Below, piece after piece: positions 43,075-51,376 of a stretch of 64,000 nucleotides of DNA. The stretch covers positions 3,224,001-3,288,000 of the forward strand of contig NZ_CP146022.1 in assembly GCF_036967205.1 (NCBI RefSeq). The letters run 5' to 3'. Each line of letters starts with the position of its first letter. The first letter of the stretch is position 1. Under the pieces are notes generated by a model that saw only the letters and a list, made by a program, of their open reading frames with translations, made no database searches and was not told the DNA's origin. The DNA is from Streptomyces sp. Q6. GTDB taxonomy: Bacteria > Actinomycetota > Actinomycetes > Streptomycetales > Streptomycetaceae. The translations under genes were made by a program, and so were the position numbers.

Positions 43075-43277
43075 TCGACACCGCCACCCTCGTCCGACGC
43101 TGGCGCCGCGAGCGCGGCCTCTCCCAGTCCCGACTGGCCGAACTGATCGGCACCGGCCAGGCCGCGATCTCCCGCATCGAGAACGGCAAGGACGTGCCTA
43201 CGCTGCCGCTGCTCGCCCGGATCGCGGAGGCGCTGGGGTGCACGGTTCGTGTGTCGTTCGAGAGTGTCGGGGGTTGA
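43071..43277 (+). CDS. XRE-family HTH protein, partner of Uma2 protein
   Basis: 68 aa from GTG 43071, overlapping the Uma2 stop. A complete HTH: LVRRWRRERGLSQSRLAELIGTGQAAISRIENGKDVPTLPLLARIAEALGCTVRVSF. No extra domain. It probably dimerises and binds the palindrome at 42446-42473 to control the pair, possibly as the protective partner of the nuclease. The second role is speculation. Confidence 0.88.
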   Translation: MIDTATLVRRWRRERGLSQSRLAELIGTGQAAISRIENGKDVPTLPLLARIAEALGCTVRVSFESVGG

Positions 43278-43323
43278 GCGGCACGGATCCTGAACTCAGG
43301 GCGGCCCGCTGAGCACATGAGGA

Positions 43324-43367
43324 CAGCTCGGAGCCTTCCCCTCGGGGCTCCGAGCTGTCGCATCACC
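43324..43367. terminator. hairpin B flanking the Uma2/XRE module
   Basis: A 14-bp near-perfect stem (gacagctcggagcc / ggggctccgagctgtc) with a C-rich loop, then gcatcacc. It matches hairpin A (42389-42433) over most of its length. It terminates the XRE gene and the convergent secreted-protein gene. Confidence 0.75.
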
Positions 43368-43379
43368 GGGTTCGTCGGC

Positions 43380-43742
43380 TCAGCACCGGCGCAGAAGCTT
43401 CACGCCGACGGAGGTGACGTGCTTGACCGGCCCGGTCCAGAAGTCGGTGGCGCTCCCCGTCTTGTACGACTTCCGCGCCGTCGTCCCGCCCTTCTGCGGC
43501 ATGGTGAACGTGACCTTGACGTAGCACCCGTCATCACTGTCCCGGTCCACGAGCCGCCCCGAGATGTACGTGAAACTCCCCTCCCAGCACCGGGTGTACG
43601 TCACCTTGCCCCAGGTCTCCGACTTGACGACGGCCCGGCTGCAGGTCGCGGCGGAGGCCGGAGCCGCGGCGAGGGAGGTCAGCCCAGTCGCGACCAGGGC
43701 TGCGGTTCCGGTCAGGGCGGCCAGTCGATGCCCGGTGTTCAT
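43380..43742 (-). CDS. small secreted protein of unknown function
   Basis: 120 aa. A clear signal peptide (MNTGHRLAALTGTAALVATGLTSLAAAPASA) leads to a mature part of about 88 aa with four Cys (TCSRAV, TRCWEG, DGCYVK, LLRRC), likely two disulphides, and mixed beta residues. It resembles many small Streptomyces secreted proteins and has no recognised domain. Its downstream end faces hairpin B. Confidence 0.8.
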   Translation of the reverse strand: MNTGHRLAALTGTAALVATGLTSLAAAPASAATCSRAVVKSETWGKVTYTRCWEGSFTYISGRLVDRDSDDGCYVKVTFTMPQKGGTTARKSYKTGSATDFWTGPVKHVTSVGVKLLRRC

Positions 43743-43813
43743 GATGCGTGTCCCCGCTTCCCCGTGGTTCCTGAACTGATCGGTTCCTAGAGCAGGTTGA
43801 AACAAACAGGGCT

Positions 43814-43849
43814 GGGGCGCACCTGGATAGTTACAGGTTGACGCGCCCC
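43814..43849 (-). terminator. terminator of the helicase gene
   Basis: ggggcgc-acctg ... caggt-tgac-gcgcccc: a two-part stem with a 4-nt bulge, about 50 bp past the helicase stop. Confidence 0.5.
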
Positions 43850-43897
43850 CGCCGGAGAACACATCCAGCTCACAGCCAGTGGCACAGCCCCGGGCGA

Positions 43898-46800
43898 TCA
43901 CCCGGATAGCTGGGACCAGCGGCGATAAAGGTCCACTGGAAGCGTGTGCTCTAGGTCCAAGGTGAGCCGCATCGGGCGGTCGTTCACGTGGCTCACGTAC
44001 GTGGCTGGCCCCACGTAGACATACGAGGGTGCTCCAAGCAGGCCATCAGCCTTCTTCGTCTCGCGAACGAACAGGTGCAGGCTGCTGCCACGCCTCTTAT
44101 GGTCGATGTAGCGCCTGCCGATCTCGGACTCCTCCGAGATGCGCCCCTGGGTCTCCCACTGAAACCGCCTCGGGCTGATCACGCGGTCCTCGTACCGGGT
44201 TGTCTCAGAGAAGTGCTTCTCAGATTTGACCAGGTCGACGAAGAACACGTCAGCCTGCTCCTCGGGGAACCAAGTCACCCCCGTCGGCTGCCCCTTGTAT
44301 TCACCGCCGAACGCCGCTTCCGCCTCTGCCCTGGTGTAGTGGGCATGAACGTGTAGCGGGTTTGCTCCCTCAGGATGGAGCGGACGAGTAACACGCTGAA
44401 GGCGTTCACGAAGCTCAGGAACAAGCTGCTGAAGTTCTGCCCTACGGCGGTGCTCCACCAGCATCTTCTCCAGTGCGGACTCGGCGGGGCTGGCGAGCAG
44501 GGCATCTCCCCACAAGACACAGTTCGCCATCGCGGCAAGCCGTTGCAGACGGCCTGCGGGCCAATCGCGAACACCCGGATGGAGCCCAGTCGAACTCGTC
44601 GCCTCTACTAGAAGGCTGAGGTAGGCGAGACGTTCGGGGTCATCTATGTGCAGGGAGCGCCGGAGGGCCTTGGCAAGTTTGAGGTCCCCAGGCCCCGGCG
44701 GAGGCACGTGCATGCCAGCCTCCTCACGGAGCTCACTCCACGTACCTTGTTCGCGTCGATACACATCCTCGACCTCGACACCCGTGCTGTTGAGGAACTC
44801 GCCCAGCGGCACGTCACCAAGCCGCTTCAGGTCATCAACAGACTGCTTCCAGCGCGGCCTCAGCGTGCGCTGAAGGCTCTCAAGCACGTACTTGCGCGCC
44901 ACACGGTCCAGTTGGACAGCGCAACCACTGGGGAGCGTGGGGAATTCTTCCTGAACCTCTCGTACCACCTGGCCATGGTTAGCTCCCGTCAGGGCACGCA
45001 TGGCCGGTTCAAAGCGGAAGTCCGCGTGCTGGGCCCCGATGAAGTCCAGAACGGTCAAGCTGGTCTTATTCTCTGCATGCCGCAAACCGCGACCGAGCTG
45101 CTGGAGAAAGACCGTGGCGCTCTCCGTGGGACGTAGAAGTAGAAGTGTGTCGACGCAGGGAATATCTACGCCTTCGTTGAAAAGGTCCACAGTGAACAGC
45201 ACCTTGATGCGTCCCTGCTTGAGCTCCGACACTGCTTCCTCGCGCTCCCGTGGACTTGACTCGCTAGTCAGAGCACGAGAGGGCAGATCCGCCTTGGTGA
45301 ACTTCTCAGCCATGTAGCGGGCATGGGCCACAGATACACAGAAACCAAGGCCGTGCATCGCGCGTGGGTCAAGAACCTTTTTGCGGATCTCTTTCAAAAT
45401 GATGCGCACCCGGGCGTCGTCGCCGGTGTACAACTGCTCAAGCTCACGTGTCTGGTAACCAGCACGACGACTGAAGCGCAGGGTCCTAAGATCGGTCTCG
45501 TCGTTGATGCCGAAGTAATGGAAGGGCACCAGCAGCCCGCGCTCGATGGCTTCCCACAAACGGAGATCGACTGAGGTGCGCCCTTCGAACCACTGCGTGA
45601 TGTCGTATTCATCCGTGCGCTCCGGAGTGGCAGTGAGGCCGAGCAACTCCTTCGGGCCGATGTGAGTGAGGAGCTCCCCATAGGTGCGAGCACCCGCATG
45701 GTGAAACTCGTCGACGATAACCATGTCGAAATGTTCAGGATGTAGCCGCTCATAGCCAGAACTAGTGAGTGACTGGATCGAAGCAAAGACGTACCGCCAA
45801 TCGCGAGGACGCTCGCTCCCCACGTACAGCTCACCAAAGGTCCCGTCCTTCAGAACGTGCCGAAAGACAGCCATGCTCTGCTTGAGAATTGAATCTCGAT
45901 GCGCCACGAACAGCAGGCTGTCGACCTTCCCTGCTTGGCGCAGCGCCCGATAGTCAAGGGCAGAGACCACAGTCTTTCCGGTGCCAGTCGCCATGACGAC
46001 GAGATTGCGATGGTGATCGTGAAGCTCCCGCTGTGCCTGAAGCTCATCCAGGACCTCCCGCTGGTGTGGGTGAGGTTGGATATCGAACGGAGCCAGTTCA
46101 ATGGGGAGTTGAGCCGGACCACTACGTTCAGTGCTCAGAGCATCGGCAAGTCGCTGACAGTCTCGGTCACTACTTGGGTCGTACGGCTCGAAGGCCGGAT
46201 CCTGCCAGTACTCCTCAAACGTGTCCGCGATCGACGTGACGAGCGTCGGGGACTCTAGCTGAGAGAGGCGAACGTTCCACTCCAACCCATCGACAAGCGC
46301 GGCCTTCGACATGTTGGACGAACCCACGTAGGCGGTCGAAGTGCCGCTCTCGCGATGGAAGTGCCACGCCTTGGCGTGCAGCCGCGTCGCTTGGGTCTCA
46401 TACGAGATCCGCACTTCAGCGCCGAGCTTGGCCAGGGCATCTACAGCGCGCTGGTCCGTCGCCCCCATGTATGTGGTCGTGATGACGCGCAGGCGCTTGC
46501 CACGGCGACGGACATCGCCGAGTTGCCCCAACAAGAGTCTCAAGCCGGACCACTTGATGAAGGCGCAGATCAGGTCAACGCTGTCGGCTGATTCCAGCTC
46601 CCTTCGCAGCGCGTGCCCAACGCTCTCCCGCGAGCGATTGGCGAAGAGTGCGCTAGTCGCCAGCGGGACATGCGGACGTTCAGGAAAGACCCTCTGGCCA
46701 GGCAAGGGCGATCTCTCGGCTACGGCCAGAAGCAGATCCTTTGTCTGAGCAACCGCAGCCTCATCTCCGGCCTGCACCGACGAGAGAAGCCCCAACTCCT

Positions 46801-47053
46801 CGACGATCCGGTTCACCACCGCGACCTGCTTCGCCAGCCGCTGAGTTGGTCCGTCAGCACCCCTCTGCTTAGCGTGCGCCCGCAGTGTCCGGCGGACTAG
46901 ATCCCCGACATAGCGACCCAGAATCTCAGGAGCGTCGTCCGGATCCAGAGGTTCGCGGTGCACCCGGCCCTCAGCCGCTGCCTCGACCACGCTTTGGTCG
47001 AGTTCGTTGGTCACGATGTGCTCGTAGAGGCCAGGGGCTAGTCGTCTAGGCAT
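43898..47053 (-). CDS. PLD-nuclease / SF2 helicase / DUF3427 protein
   Basis: 1051 aa. Residues about 130-285 are a phospholipase-D-type nuclease domain with HxK at 226/228 (RLHAKAWHF) and YVGSSNMSKAAL. SF2 helicase motifs follow: Walker A MATGTGKT (Lys360), DEFH at 448-451, TAT at 474-476 and motif VI QQLGRGLRH at 651-659. DUF3427 occupies roughly 700-1050. GC is visibly lower (about 55-63% in sampled lines) than that of neighbours, suggesting transfer. Such stand-alone nuclease-helicases are suspected in phage defence. Only one HxK half-site is apparent, so dimerisation would be needed for nuclease activity. Confidence 0.9.
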   Translation of the reverse strand: MPRRLAPGLYEHIVTNELDQSVVEAAAEGRVHREPLDPDDAPEILGRYVGDLVRRTLRAHAKQRGADGPTQRLAKQVAVVNRIVEELGLLSSVQAGDEAAVAQTKDLLLAVAERSPLPGQRVFPERPHVPLATSALFANRSRESVGHALRRELESADSVDLICAFIKWSGLRLLLGQLGDVRRRGKRLRVITTTYMGATDQRAVDALAKLGAEVRISYETQATRLHAKAWHFHRESGTSTAYVGSSNMSKAALVDGLEWNVRLSQLESPTLVTSIADTFEEYWQDPAFEPYDPSSDRDCQRLADALSTERSGPAQLPIELAPFDIQPHPHQREVLDELQAQRELHDHHRNLVVMATGTGKTVVSALDYRALRQAGKVDSLLFVAHRDSILKQSMAVFRHVLKDGTFGELYVGSERPRDWRYVFASIQSLTSSGYERLHPEHFDMVIVDEFHHAGARTYGELLTHIGPKELLGLTATPERTDEYDITQWFEGRTSVDLRLWEAIERGLLVPFHYFGINDETDLRTLRFSRRAGYQTRELEQLYTGDDARVRIILKEIRKKVLDPRAMHGLGFCVSVAHARYMAEKFTKADLPSRALTSESSPREREEAVSELKQGRIKVLFTVDLFNEGVDIPCVDTLLLLRPTESATVFLQQLGRGLRHAENKTSLTVLDFIGAQHADFRFEPAMRALTGANHGQVVREVQEEFPTLPSGCAVQLDRVARKYVLESLQRTLRPRWKQSVDDLKRLGDVPLGEFLNSTGVEVEDVYRREQGTWSELREEAGMHVPPPGPGDLKLAKALRRSLHIDDPERLAYLSLLVEATSSTGLHPGVRDWPAGRLQRLAAMANCVLWGDALLASPAESALEKMLVEHRRRAELQQLVPELRERLQRVTRPLHPEGANPLHVHAHYTRAEAEAAFGGEYKGQPTGVTWFPEEQADVFFVDLVKSEKHFSETTRYEDRVISPRRFQWETQGRISEESEIGRRYIDHKRRGSSLHLFVRETKKADGLLGAPSYVYVGPATYVSHVNDRPMRLTLDLEHTLPVDLYRRWSQLSG

Positions 47054-47160
47054 GAGTGCACTGTAGAGGCAGGTGCTGACAAACCCCTCGGCAAATGACG
47101 CAGGGAGGGACCGCCTGGACTGCCGCCGCTCAACGCCATTGCCAGGGGCGGCGGATCACG

Positions 47161-47799
47161 TCATCGCCGACCCACTTGGCGATCAAAACGCGTCTCTGCG
47201 CTCTCCAGAAGTTCATCCGCGTCGTGCCCGTGAGCGCGAGCCCAACAGAGCAGATCCGCAATCAAGGCGACTGCCTCCGCCTTATCCACACCTCTGTCGA
47301 TAGACGTGTCGGTTGCGCGAGCCACACCGTACAGCTGGAGTACCCCTTCTGCTCGGTCGACTGCCGCGTTACGAACATGCCCTCCGGGGGCGTTGATCCC
47401 GGTGGCCAACTCGCACCATGTCACCTTGCGATCGCCCTTGATCAGTGCGCCCCATCGCACCGCCACCGCGTCAAGGAGTCTCACACCCCGCCCACCCTCG
47501 TCGTCGTCCGCAGCGTGCAGAAGCGTGGGAAGGGCGCGTAGATCCGGGTCCTGGACCTCGATGCGGAGGAAGGAGCCGTTCATCAGCAGGCTCAGCTCGG
47601 TGGGGGTGCCGATGCCGACGTGTGTGATGACGTTGGAGACCATCTCCGTCACGCACAGTTGGGCGGAGTCGATGAGGTCGTGCAAGCCCCAGTGCATGAG
47701 GTGCAGGCGCACGATGCGACGCAGGCCGGCCAGTTCCTCGGGCTCGGCGATGAAGGCCAGCTCCCACGGCTTTCGGTGTACGCAGTTCTGCTGGAGCAC
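47161..47799 (-). CDS. anti-sigma-type ATP-binding protein (HATPase)
   Basis: 212 aa if started at GTG 47799, which has GGAGAGG 8 bp upstream; an upstream GTG at 47943 would give 260 aa but covers the likely regulatory region. Bergerat motifs: CVTEMVSNVITHVGIGTP (N box) and DDDEGGRGVRLLDAVAVRWG (G box). The C-terminal extension (about 60 aa) is helical. It is divergent from the XRE/DUF397 pair, a triad repeated many times in Streptomyces genomes and tied to development or stress. Partner sigma factor unknown. Confidence 0.82.
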   Translation of the reverse strand: MLQQNCVHRKPWELAFIAEPEELAGLRRIVRLHLMHWGLHDLIDSAQLCVTEMVSNVITHVGIGTPTELSLLMNGSFLRIEVQDPDLRALPTLLHAADDDEGGRGVRLLDAVAVRWGALIKGDRKVTWCELATGINAPGGHVRNAAVDRAEGVLQLYGVARATDTSIDRGVDKAEAVALIADLLCWARAHGHDADELLESAETRFDRQVGRR

Positions 47800-47862
47800 A
47801 GGCTCACCCTCTCCGTTGAGGTGCAACAACTCCCGCTTCGAGGCCGCGAGTTCGACGCCGGC

Positions 47863-47907
47863 TTGCAACCCAGCGTGACCGCATCCGATCCCTTCTTGCA
47901 ATTTGCA
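47863..47907. promoter_or_regulatory. TTGCAA-type repeats between divergent triad genes
   Basis: TTGCAA occurs at 47863-47868 and 47896-47901; the second forms the small palindrome TGCA-att-TGCA (47897-47907). The position between the ATPase and XRE starts fits autoregulation by the XRE protein. Confidence 0.4.
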
Positions 47908-47990
47908 GAACGGGATTCCCACTATCGAGTGATTGGCAGGCACACCCCTTGGCCCGGAGACTGAGGCCCGCTAGCGAGGAGGGTGTCGAG

Positions 47991-48839
47991 ATGGCTGGAT
48001 CACCGACAGCGCGACGGCGTCGGCTGTCGATCGAGCTGAAGAAGCTCCGCGAGGCGAGTGGCATGACCTGCGCCCAGGTCGGCGCTGCCGCGGACTGGAG
48101 CGGCTCCAAAGTGAACCGGATGGAGACCGGCCATGGACGCGTACAGCCATCCGACGTGGACGTGCTGTGTCGGCTCTACGCGACCAGCGACGAGATGCGC
48201 GAGTTCCTCAAGTCGCTTGCCAGGCAAGCGAAGACGAAGGGCTGGTGGCAGGTCCACGGGTCTGGGGTGCCTGAGTGGTTCAACATCTACATCGGCCTGG
48301 AGCAGGAGTCGTCCTCCTTCCGGCAGTACCAGTGCGAGGTCGTACCCGGCCTCATGCAGACGCCCGCCTACATCACGGAACTTCACGTGGCGGGGTCGCA
48401 CATGAAGCCCGAGGACTCGGAGCGAGCGATCCGCGTACGTCTGGAGCGGCAGGAGATGCTGACGCGCGCGGACGCGCCAGACACCTGGTTCGTCGTGAGT
48501 GAGAGTGCCCTGCGGAACGTCATCGGCGATGAGGCCGTCATGCGCGACCAACTCGAACACCTACTGGATGTCTGCCAGTTGAGTTCCGTCACCCTTCAAG
48601 TGCTCCCCTTCGACGCCGGGACGCGGCCGATGACTGGGGCGTTCACGATTCTCGGCTTCCCTGACCAGGAGGACCCCGATGTCGTCTATCGAGACGGCAT
48701 CACCGATGCGGTCTACCTCGAAGGGGACCATCATATCCGTGAGTACACGCGCGCGTTCGACGGGTTGAGGGCGGCCGCCCTGAGTCCCCAACGCTCCCTT
48801 CAAGTGATCAAGAACCTCGTCAAGGAGTACGCCCGATGA
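47991..48839 (+). CDS. XRE-family regulator with DUF5753 domain
   Basis: 282 aa from ATG 47991 (GGAGG 9 bp upstream). HTH at about 10-65 (LKKLREASGMTCAQVGAAADWSGSKVNRMETGHGRVQ), then the DUF5753 effector-like domain (IYIGLEQESSSFRQYQCEVVPGLMQTPAYITEL...). It belongs to the WhiJ-like group. Its stop overlaps the DUF397 start (ATGA), so the two are made together; DUF397 proteins are thought to modulate the DNA-binding partner. Confidence 0.95.
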   Translation: MAGSPTARRRRLSIELKKLREASGMTCAQVGAAADWSGSKVNRMETGHGRVQPSDVDVLCRLYATSDEMREFLKSLARQAKTKGWWQVHGSGVPEWFNIYIGLEQESSSFRQYQCEVVPGLMQTPAYITELHVAGSHMKPEDSERAIRVRLERQEMLTRADAPDTWFVVSESALRNVIGDEAVMRDQLEHLLDVCQLSSVTLQVLPFDAGTRPMTGAFTILGFPDQEDPDVVYRDGITDAVYLEGDHHIREYTRAFDGLRAAALSPQRSLQVIKNLVKEYAR

Positions 48840-49063
48840 CCACGAACTACGAGAAGACCGCGGATGGTTCGGGGATCGCTGAGCAGCTCTCGTGGTTCAA
48901 GTCGTCGCACAGCAACGGCGCCGGGGGCGAATGCGTGGAGTGCGCCACCGCCGCCGACGAGCGGGTGTTCGTACGGGACTCCAAGCGCACAGGCGGAGAC
49001 ATCGTCACCGTGAGCGCGGCGGCCTGGGTCGACTTCTTGAGCTCCATCACATCCGCCGGGTGA
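48836..49063 (+). CDS. DUF397 small protein
   Basis: 75 aa. Characteristic WFKSSHSNGAGGECVECA...VFVRDSKRTGGDIVTVSAAAWVDFL. Coupled to the XRE regulator by ATGA. By the known S. coelicolor whiJ/bldB-type systems, it probably antagonises or assists that regulator. Confidence 0.95.
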   Translation: MTTNYEKTADGSGIAEQLSWFKSSHSNGAGGECVECATAADERVFVRDSKRTGGDIVTVSAAAWVDFLSSITSAG

Positions 49064-49527
49064 GTCGGCCGCTGGGCTTCAGGTCCGGCGCCCCGCGCCG
49101 GTGGGGCGGTGGCCGTGGTTCGAAGTCGGGTGCGGGGCGGTGGGTTTTTCTTGGATTGCGTGGCTGGTGCCGGTGGGTGGTTGCTGATGCCTCCCTCCGT
49201 ATCGGGCCTGGGTGACGGTGTGTTGGGGCTGGCGTTCGGTGGCTGAGGATTCGTTGGGGAAAAGGTGGGGCCCGACGAGGGAAGCCGCTTACAGGAGCTG
49301 GCCGCCGCAGGGCGTGGTGGGGCCGGTGCGGGTTGTTCTGTGGTGGGTGGCTCCAACGTCGGCTAGGAGAGGTCGAGTTGGAGGCCGTGGCCACGGATTG
49401 CCACAACGAGCCCGCCTGTGTCACTCTCCGTCGCAGCGGCATCTACGTCGCGTAACAAGTTCAGACATAGGCGACCCCCGCGAGGCAGCAACCTCCGGGG
49501 GTCCGGCATCAGGAGCAGGAACTCCCC
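49064..49527. other. 464-bp gap ending in a strong hairpin
   Basis: No gene is supported; the stretch 49080-49370 is G/T-rich on the plus strand without coding bias. A hairpin at 49473-49503 (gacccccgcgagg / cctccgggggtc, 6-nt loop) sits 24 bp before the next start and could attenuate or protect that mRNA. Confidence 0.55.
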
Positions 49528-50409
49528 ATGCAGATTCATCGTATCCCTCGGCATGAGCGCGACTTCACCGTCATCGCCAACAAAGCCATCCGCGATCCCC
49601 GGCTCTCCCACACCGCTCGCGGCATCCTCGTCTACGCCCTGTCGCTGCCCAGCGGCGCCCCGGTCAACGTCCGCACCCTCAGCGACGGGTTCCCCCAGGG
49701 GCGGATTGCCGTGGCCAAGGCCGTCAAGGAGCTTCGGGCGCTGGGGTATTGGGTGACCAGGACAGAGCGGGATGCTCAGACTCGGCGGATCGTCTCCAGT
49801 GTGGATGTGTATGAGGTTCCACAGGCGGGCTCTGTCTCAACTCCGTTGACCAAGGCTCCTGTTACCGCCGAGCCGGTTCCCGTACGGGTGGGAACCGGGG
49901 AAGCGGGCGCGTTTTTCCCTGGCGGGACGGACGACTATGAAGACGGGGGGAAGAACCCTCCCCTCCCTCCCGCCGCGGAGAGCGGCGTCGCGGAGAGCGC
50001 CGCGCCGCCCGACCTCGCCTGCGTACGCGTACTGGAGCGGATCGGCGACGTCGATGCGCGGCTGCGGTTGTCCGCGCGGAGTGTGCGGGAGCTGGCGCCC
50101 GCCGTGGGGATGTGGCTGGAGCGTGGGGCCTCCGTCGCCGAGATCGTCGACGCCGTCACCGCCGGGCTGCCCGCCACGGTGTACTCAGCAGCCCGGCTCG
50201 TCGCCGACCGGCTGGAGCGCAAGCGGCCCCCGCGGAAGCGAGCGTGGCGGCAGGTTCATGAGTGTCCTGAGTGCCGGGATCCGTTGCCGTGGGGGCAGGA
50301 GACCGGCGTGTGCCGGGGGTGCCGGGACGGGGCGGGTTCGGCGGGCCCCGCCCCTCTGGGATGCGGGCGGGAAGAGGCGCTGCGGCTGCTTCGGGAGCGG
50401 GCCGCCTGA
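49528..50409 (+). CDS. winged-HTH replication-like protein with C-terminal zinc ribbon
   Basis: 293 aa. The N-terminal wHTH begins MQIHRIPRHERDFTVIANKAIRDPRLSHTARGILVYALSLPSG and continues to residue about 90; it resembles replication or regulatory proteins of actinomycete phages and integrative elements. A variable middle leads to a helical part and a C-terminal zinc ribbon (ECPECRDPLPWGQETGVCRGCRDG). No integrase or excisionase is nearby. Likely DNA-binding; role unknown. Confidence 0.8.
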   Translation: MQIHRIPRHERDFTVIANKAIRDPRLSHTARGILVYALSLPSGAPVNVRTLSDGFPQGRIAVAKAVKELRALGYWVTRTERDAQTRRIVSSVDVYEVPQAGSVSTPLTKAPVTAEPVPVRVGTGEAGAFFPGGTDDYEDGGKNPPLPPAAESGVAESAAPPDLACVRVLERIGDVDARLRLSARSVRELAPAVGMWLERGASVAEIVDAVTAGLPATVYSAARLVADRLERKRPPRKRAWRQVHECPECRDPLPWGQETGVCRGCRDGAGSAGPAPLGCGREEALRLLRERAA

Positions 50410-50565
50410 CGGGCCCACGGCCCCGGTCACCCACGTGAACACCCGGCGTATCCCGCCGTCGCCACCCCGATCCGTATTACCGTTTCGGCAGACACGAGGA
50501 ACACCTCCACCCACCCGCACCGACTCACACCACGGAGTTTCGCCACCACCGGAGGACAGCGCCCC

Positions 50566-50910
50566 ATGACCACCTCCCCCACCTCATCGAACGCCGTGCC
50601 CCCGATGCCCGAGAGAACGCCGAAGGCGCTGCGCGCCGCCATCGCCCAGCACGCCCCACAGCTCCTCGTCGACTTCGACCGCCACTGGCGCCGCGACATC
50701 GCCGATGCCTACGACCTCGCGCCCGTTCCCGCGTTCATGGCCCGCTGGTGGGCCGAATACGCCCTCGCCCGTAATCCCGAACTGGCGGCGATGGTGCACG
50801 GCCTGGAGGAGGCAGCGGACAAGGAAGCCGACTACGCCCGCGCGAAGACTCTCATCGAAGAGGCAGGGCGGCTGCGCCGCGAAGTCGCGAAAGCCGAGCC
50901 CGGCCGGTGA
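50566..50910 (+). CDS. DUF6247-family protein (candidate antitoxin)
   Basis: 114 aa. PERTPKALRAAIAQHAPQLLVDFDRHWRRDIADAYDLAPVPAFMARWWAEYALARNPELA is the DUF6247 core; the rest is a charged helix. Its stop overlaps the next start (GTGA). DUF6247 genes usually precede a small protein, which suggests a toxin-antitoxin pair with this member first, as antitoxins usually are. The role is inferred from arrangement. Confidence 0.8.
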   Translation: MTTSPTSSNAVPPMPERTPKALRAAIAQHAPQLLVDFDRHWRRDIADAYDLAPVPAFMARWWAEYALARNPELAAMVHGLEEAADKEADYARAKTLIEEAGRLRREVAKAEPGR

Positions 50911-51230
50911 CCGACGGCTTCATGGGTCCTCCCTGGCAAGCAGACTGGACCACCGCCGCCGCAGAGGACCGGGAAGCCCTCCCGGACGCCGCTCGGGATC
51001 TCGTTCTCGCCGCGCGGGCCGAACTGGTCACTGCCAGCGACCCCTACTTCCGGGGCGTCGACGCCGACAGGGACCTGCCCCCCGGCATGAGCGTCGAGCC
51101 CGCCCAGTCCACCCGCCCCGGGGGTCAGCACGTCCTGTACTTCGATCATGGGCGCGGATGGCTGCGCTATCAGTTCACGCAGCGAACGGCCGATCCGCAG
51201 ATCGTCATCCAGGAGTGCTTCTGGCAGTGA
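50907..51230 (+). CDS. small protein coupled to DUF6247 (candidate RelE-like toxin)
   Basis: 107 aa from GTG 50907. The C-terminal strands and spacing (HVLYFDHGRGWLRYQFTQRTADPQIVIQECFW) are reminiscent of RelE/ParE-type ribonucleases, but catalytic residues cannot be fixed by eye. Acidic N-terminal half. Strict coupling to the DUF6247 gene is the main evidence for a linked function. Confidence 0.65.
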   Translation: MTDGFMGPPWQADWTTAAAEDREALPDAARDLVLAARAELVTASDPYFRGVDADRDLPPGMSVEPAQSTRPGGQHVLYFDHGRGWLRYQFTQRTADPQIVIQECFWQ

Positions 51231-51324
51231 GTCGATCACCCATCCACGCCTGTGACGCAGGTCACACCTCCGCCCGTCACATCTCCGCCGCCCGCTCCGT
51301 CACATCTACGTAGCCAACAAAAAA

Positions 51325-51359
51325 GACAGTGAACGACAGCGGACCACAGCGAACGACAG
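51325..51359. promoter_or_regulatory. GACAG direct repeats before the AhpD-like gene
   Basis: GACAG at 51325, 51335 and 51355; the longer form gaacgacag occurs at 51331 and 51351, exactly 20 bp apart (two helix turns). It lies 18-52 bp upstream of the start, as an activator or repressor site would. Confidence 0.5.
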
Positions 51360-51376
51360 TGACTGAGGAGATCGTC

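Noticed and set aside
47800-47943. N-terminal extension of the HATPase protein to GTG 47943
   Set aside because: It would cover the intergenic TTGCAA repeats and lacks homology and a ribosome site; GTG 47799 has both a good site and the right fold boundary.
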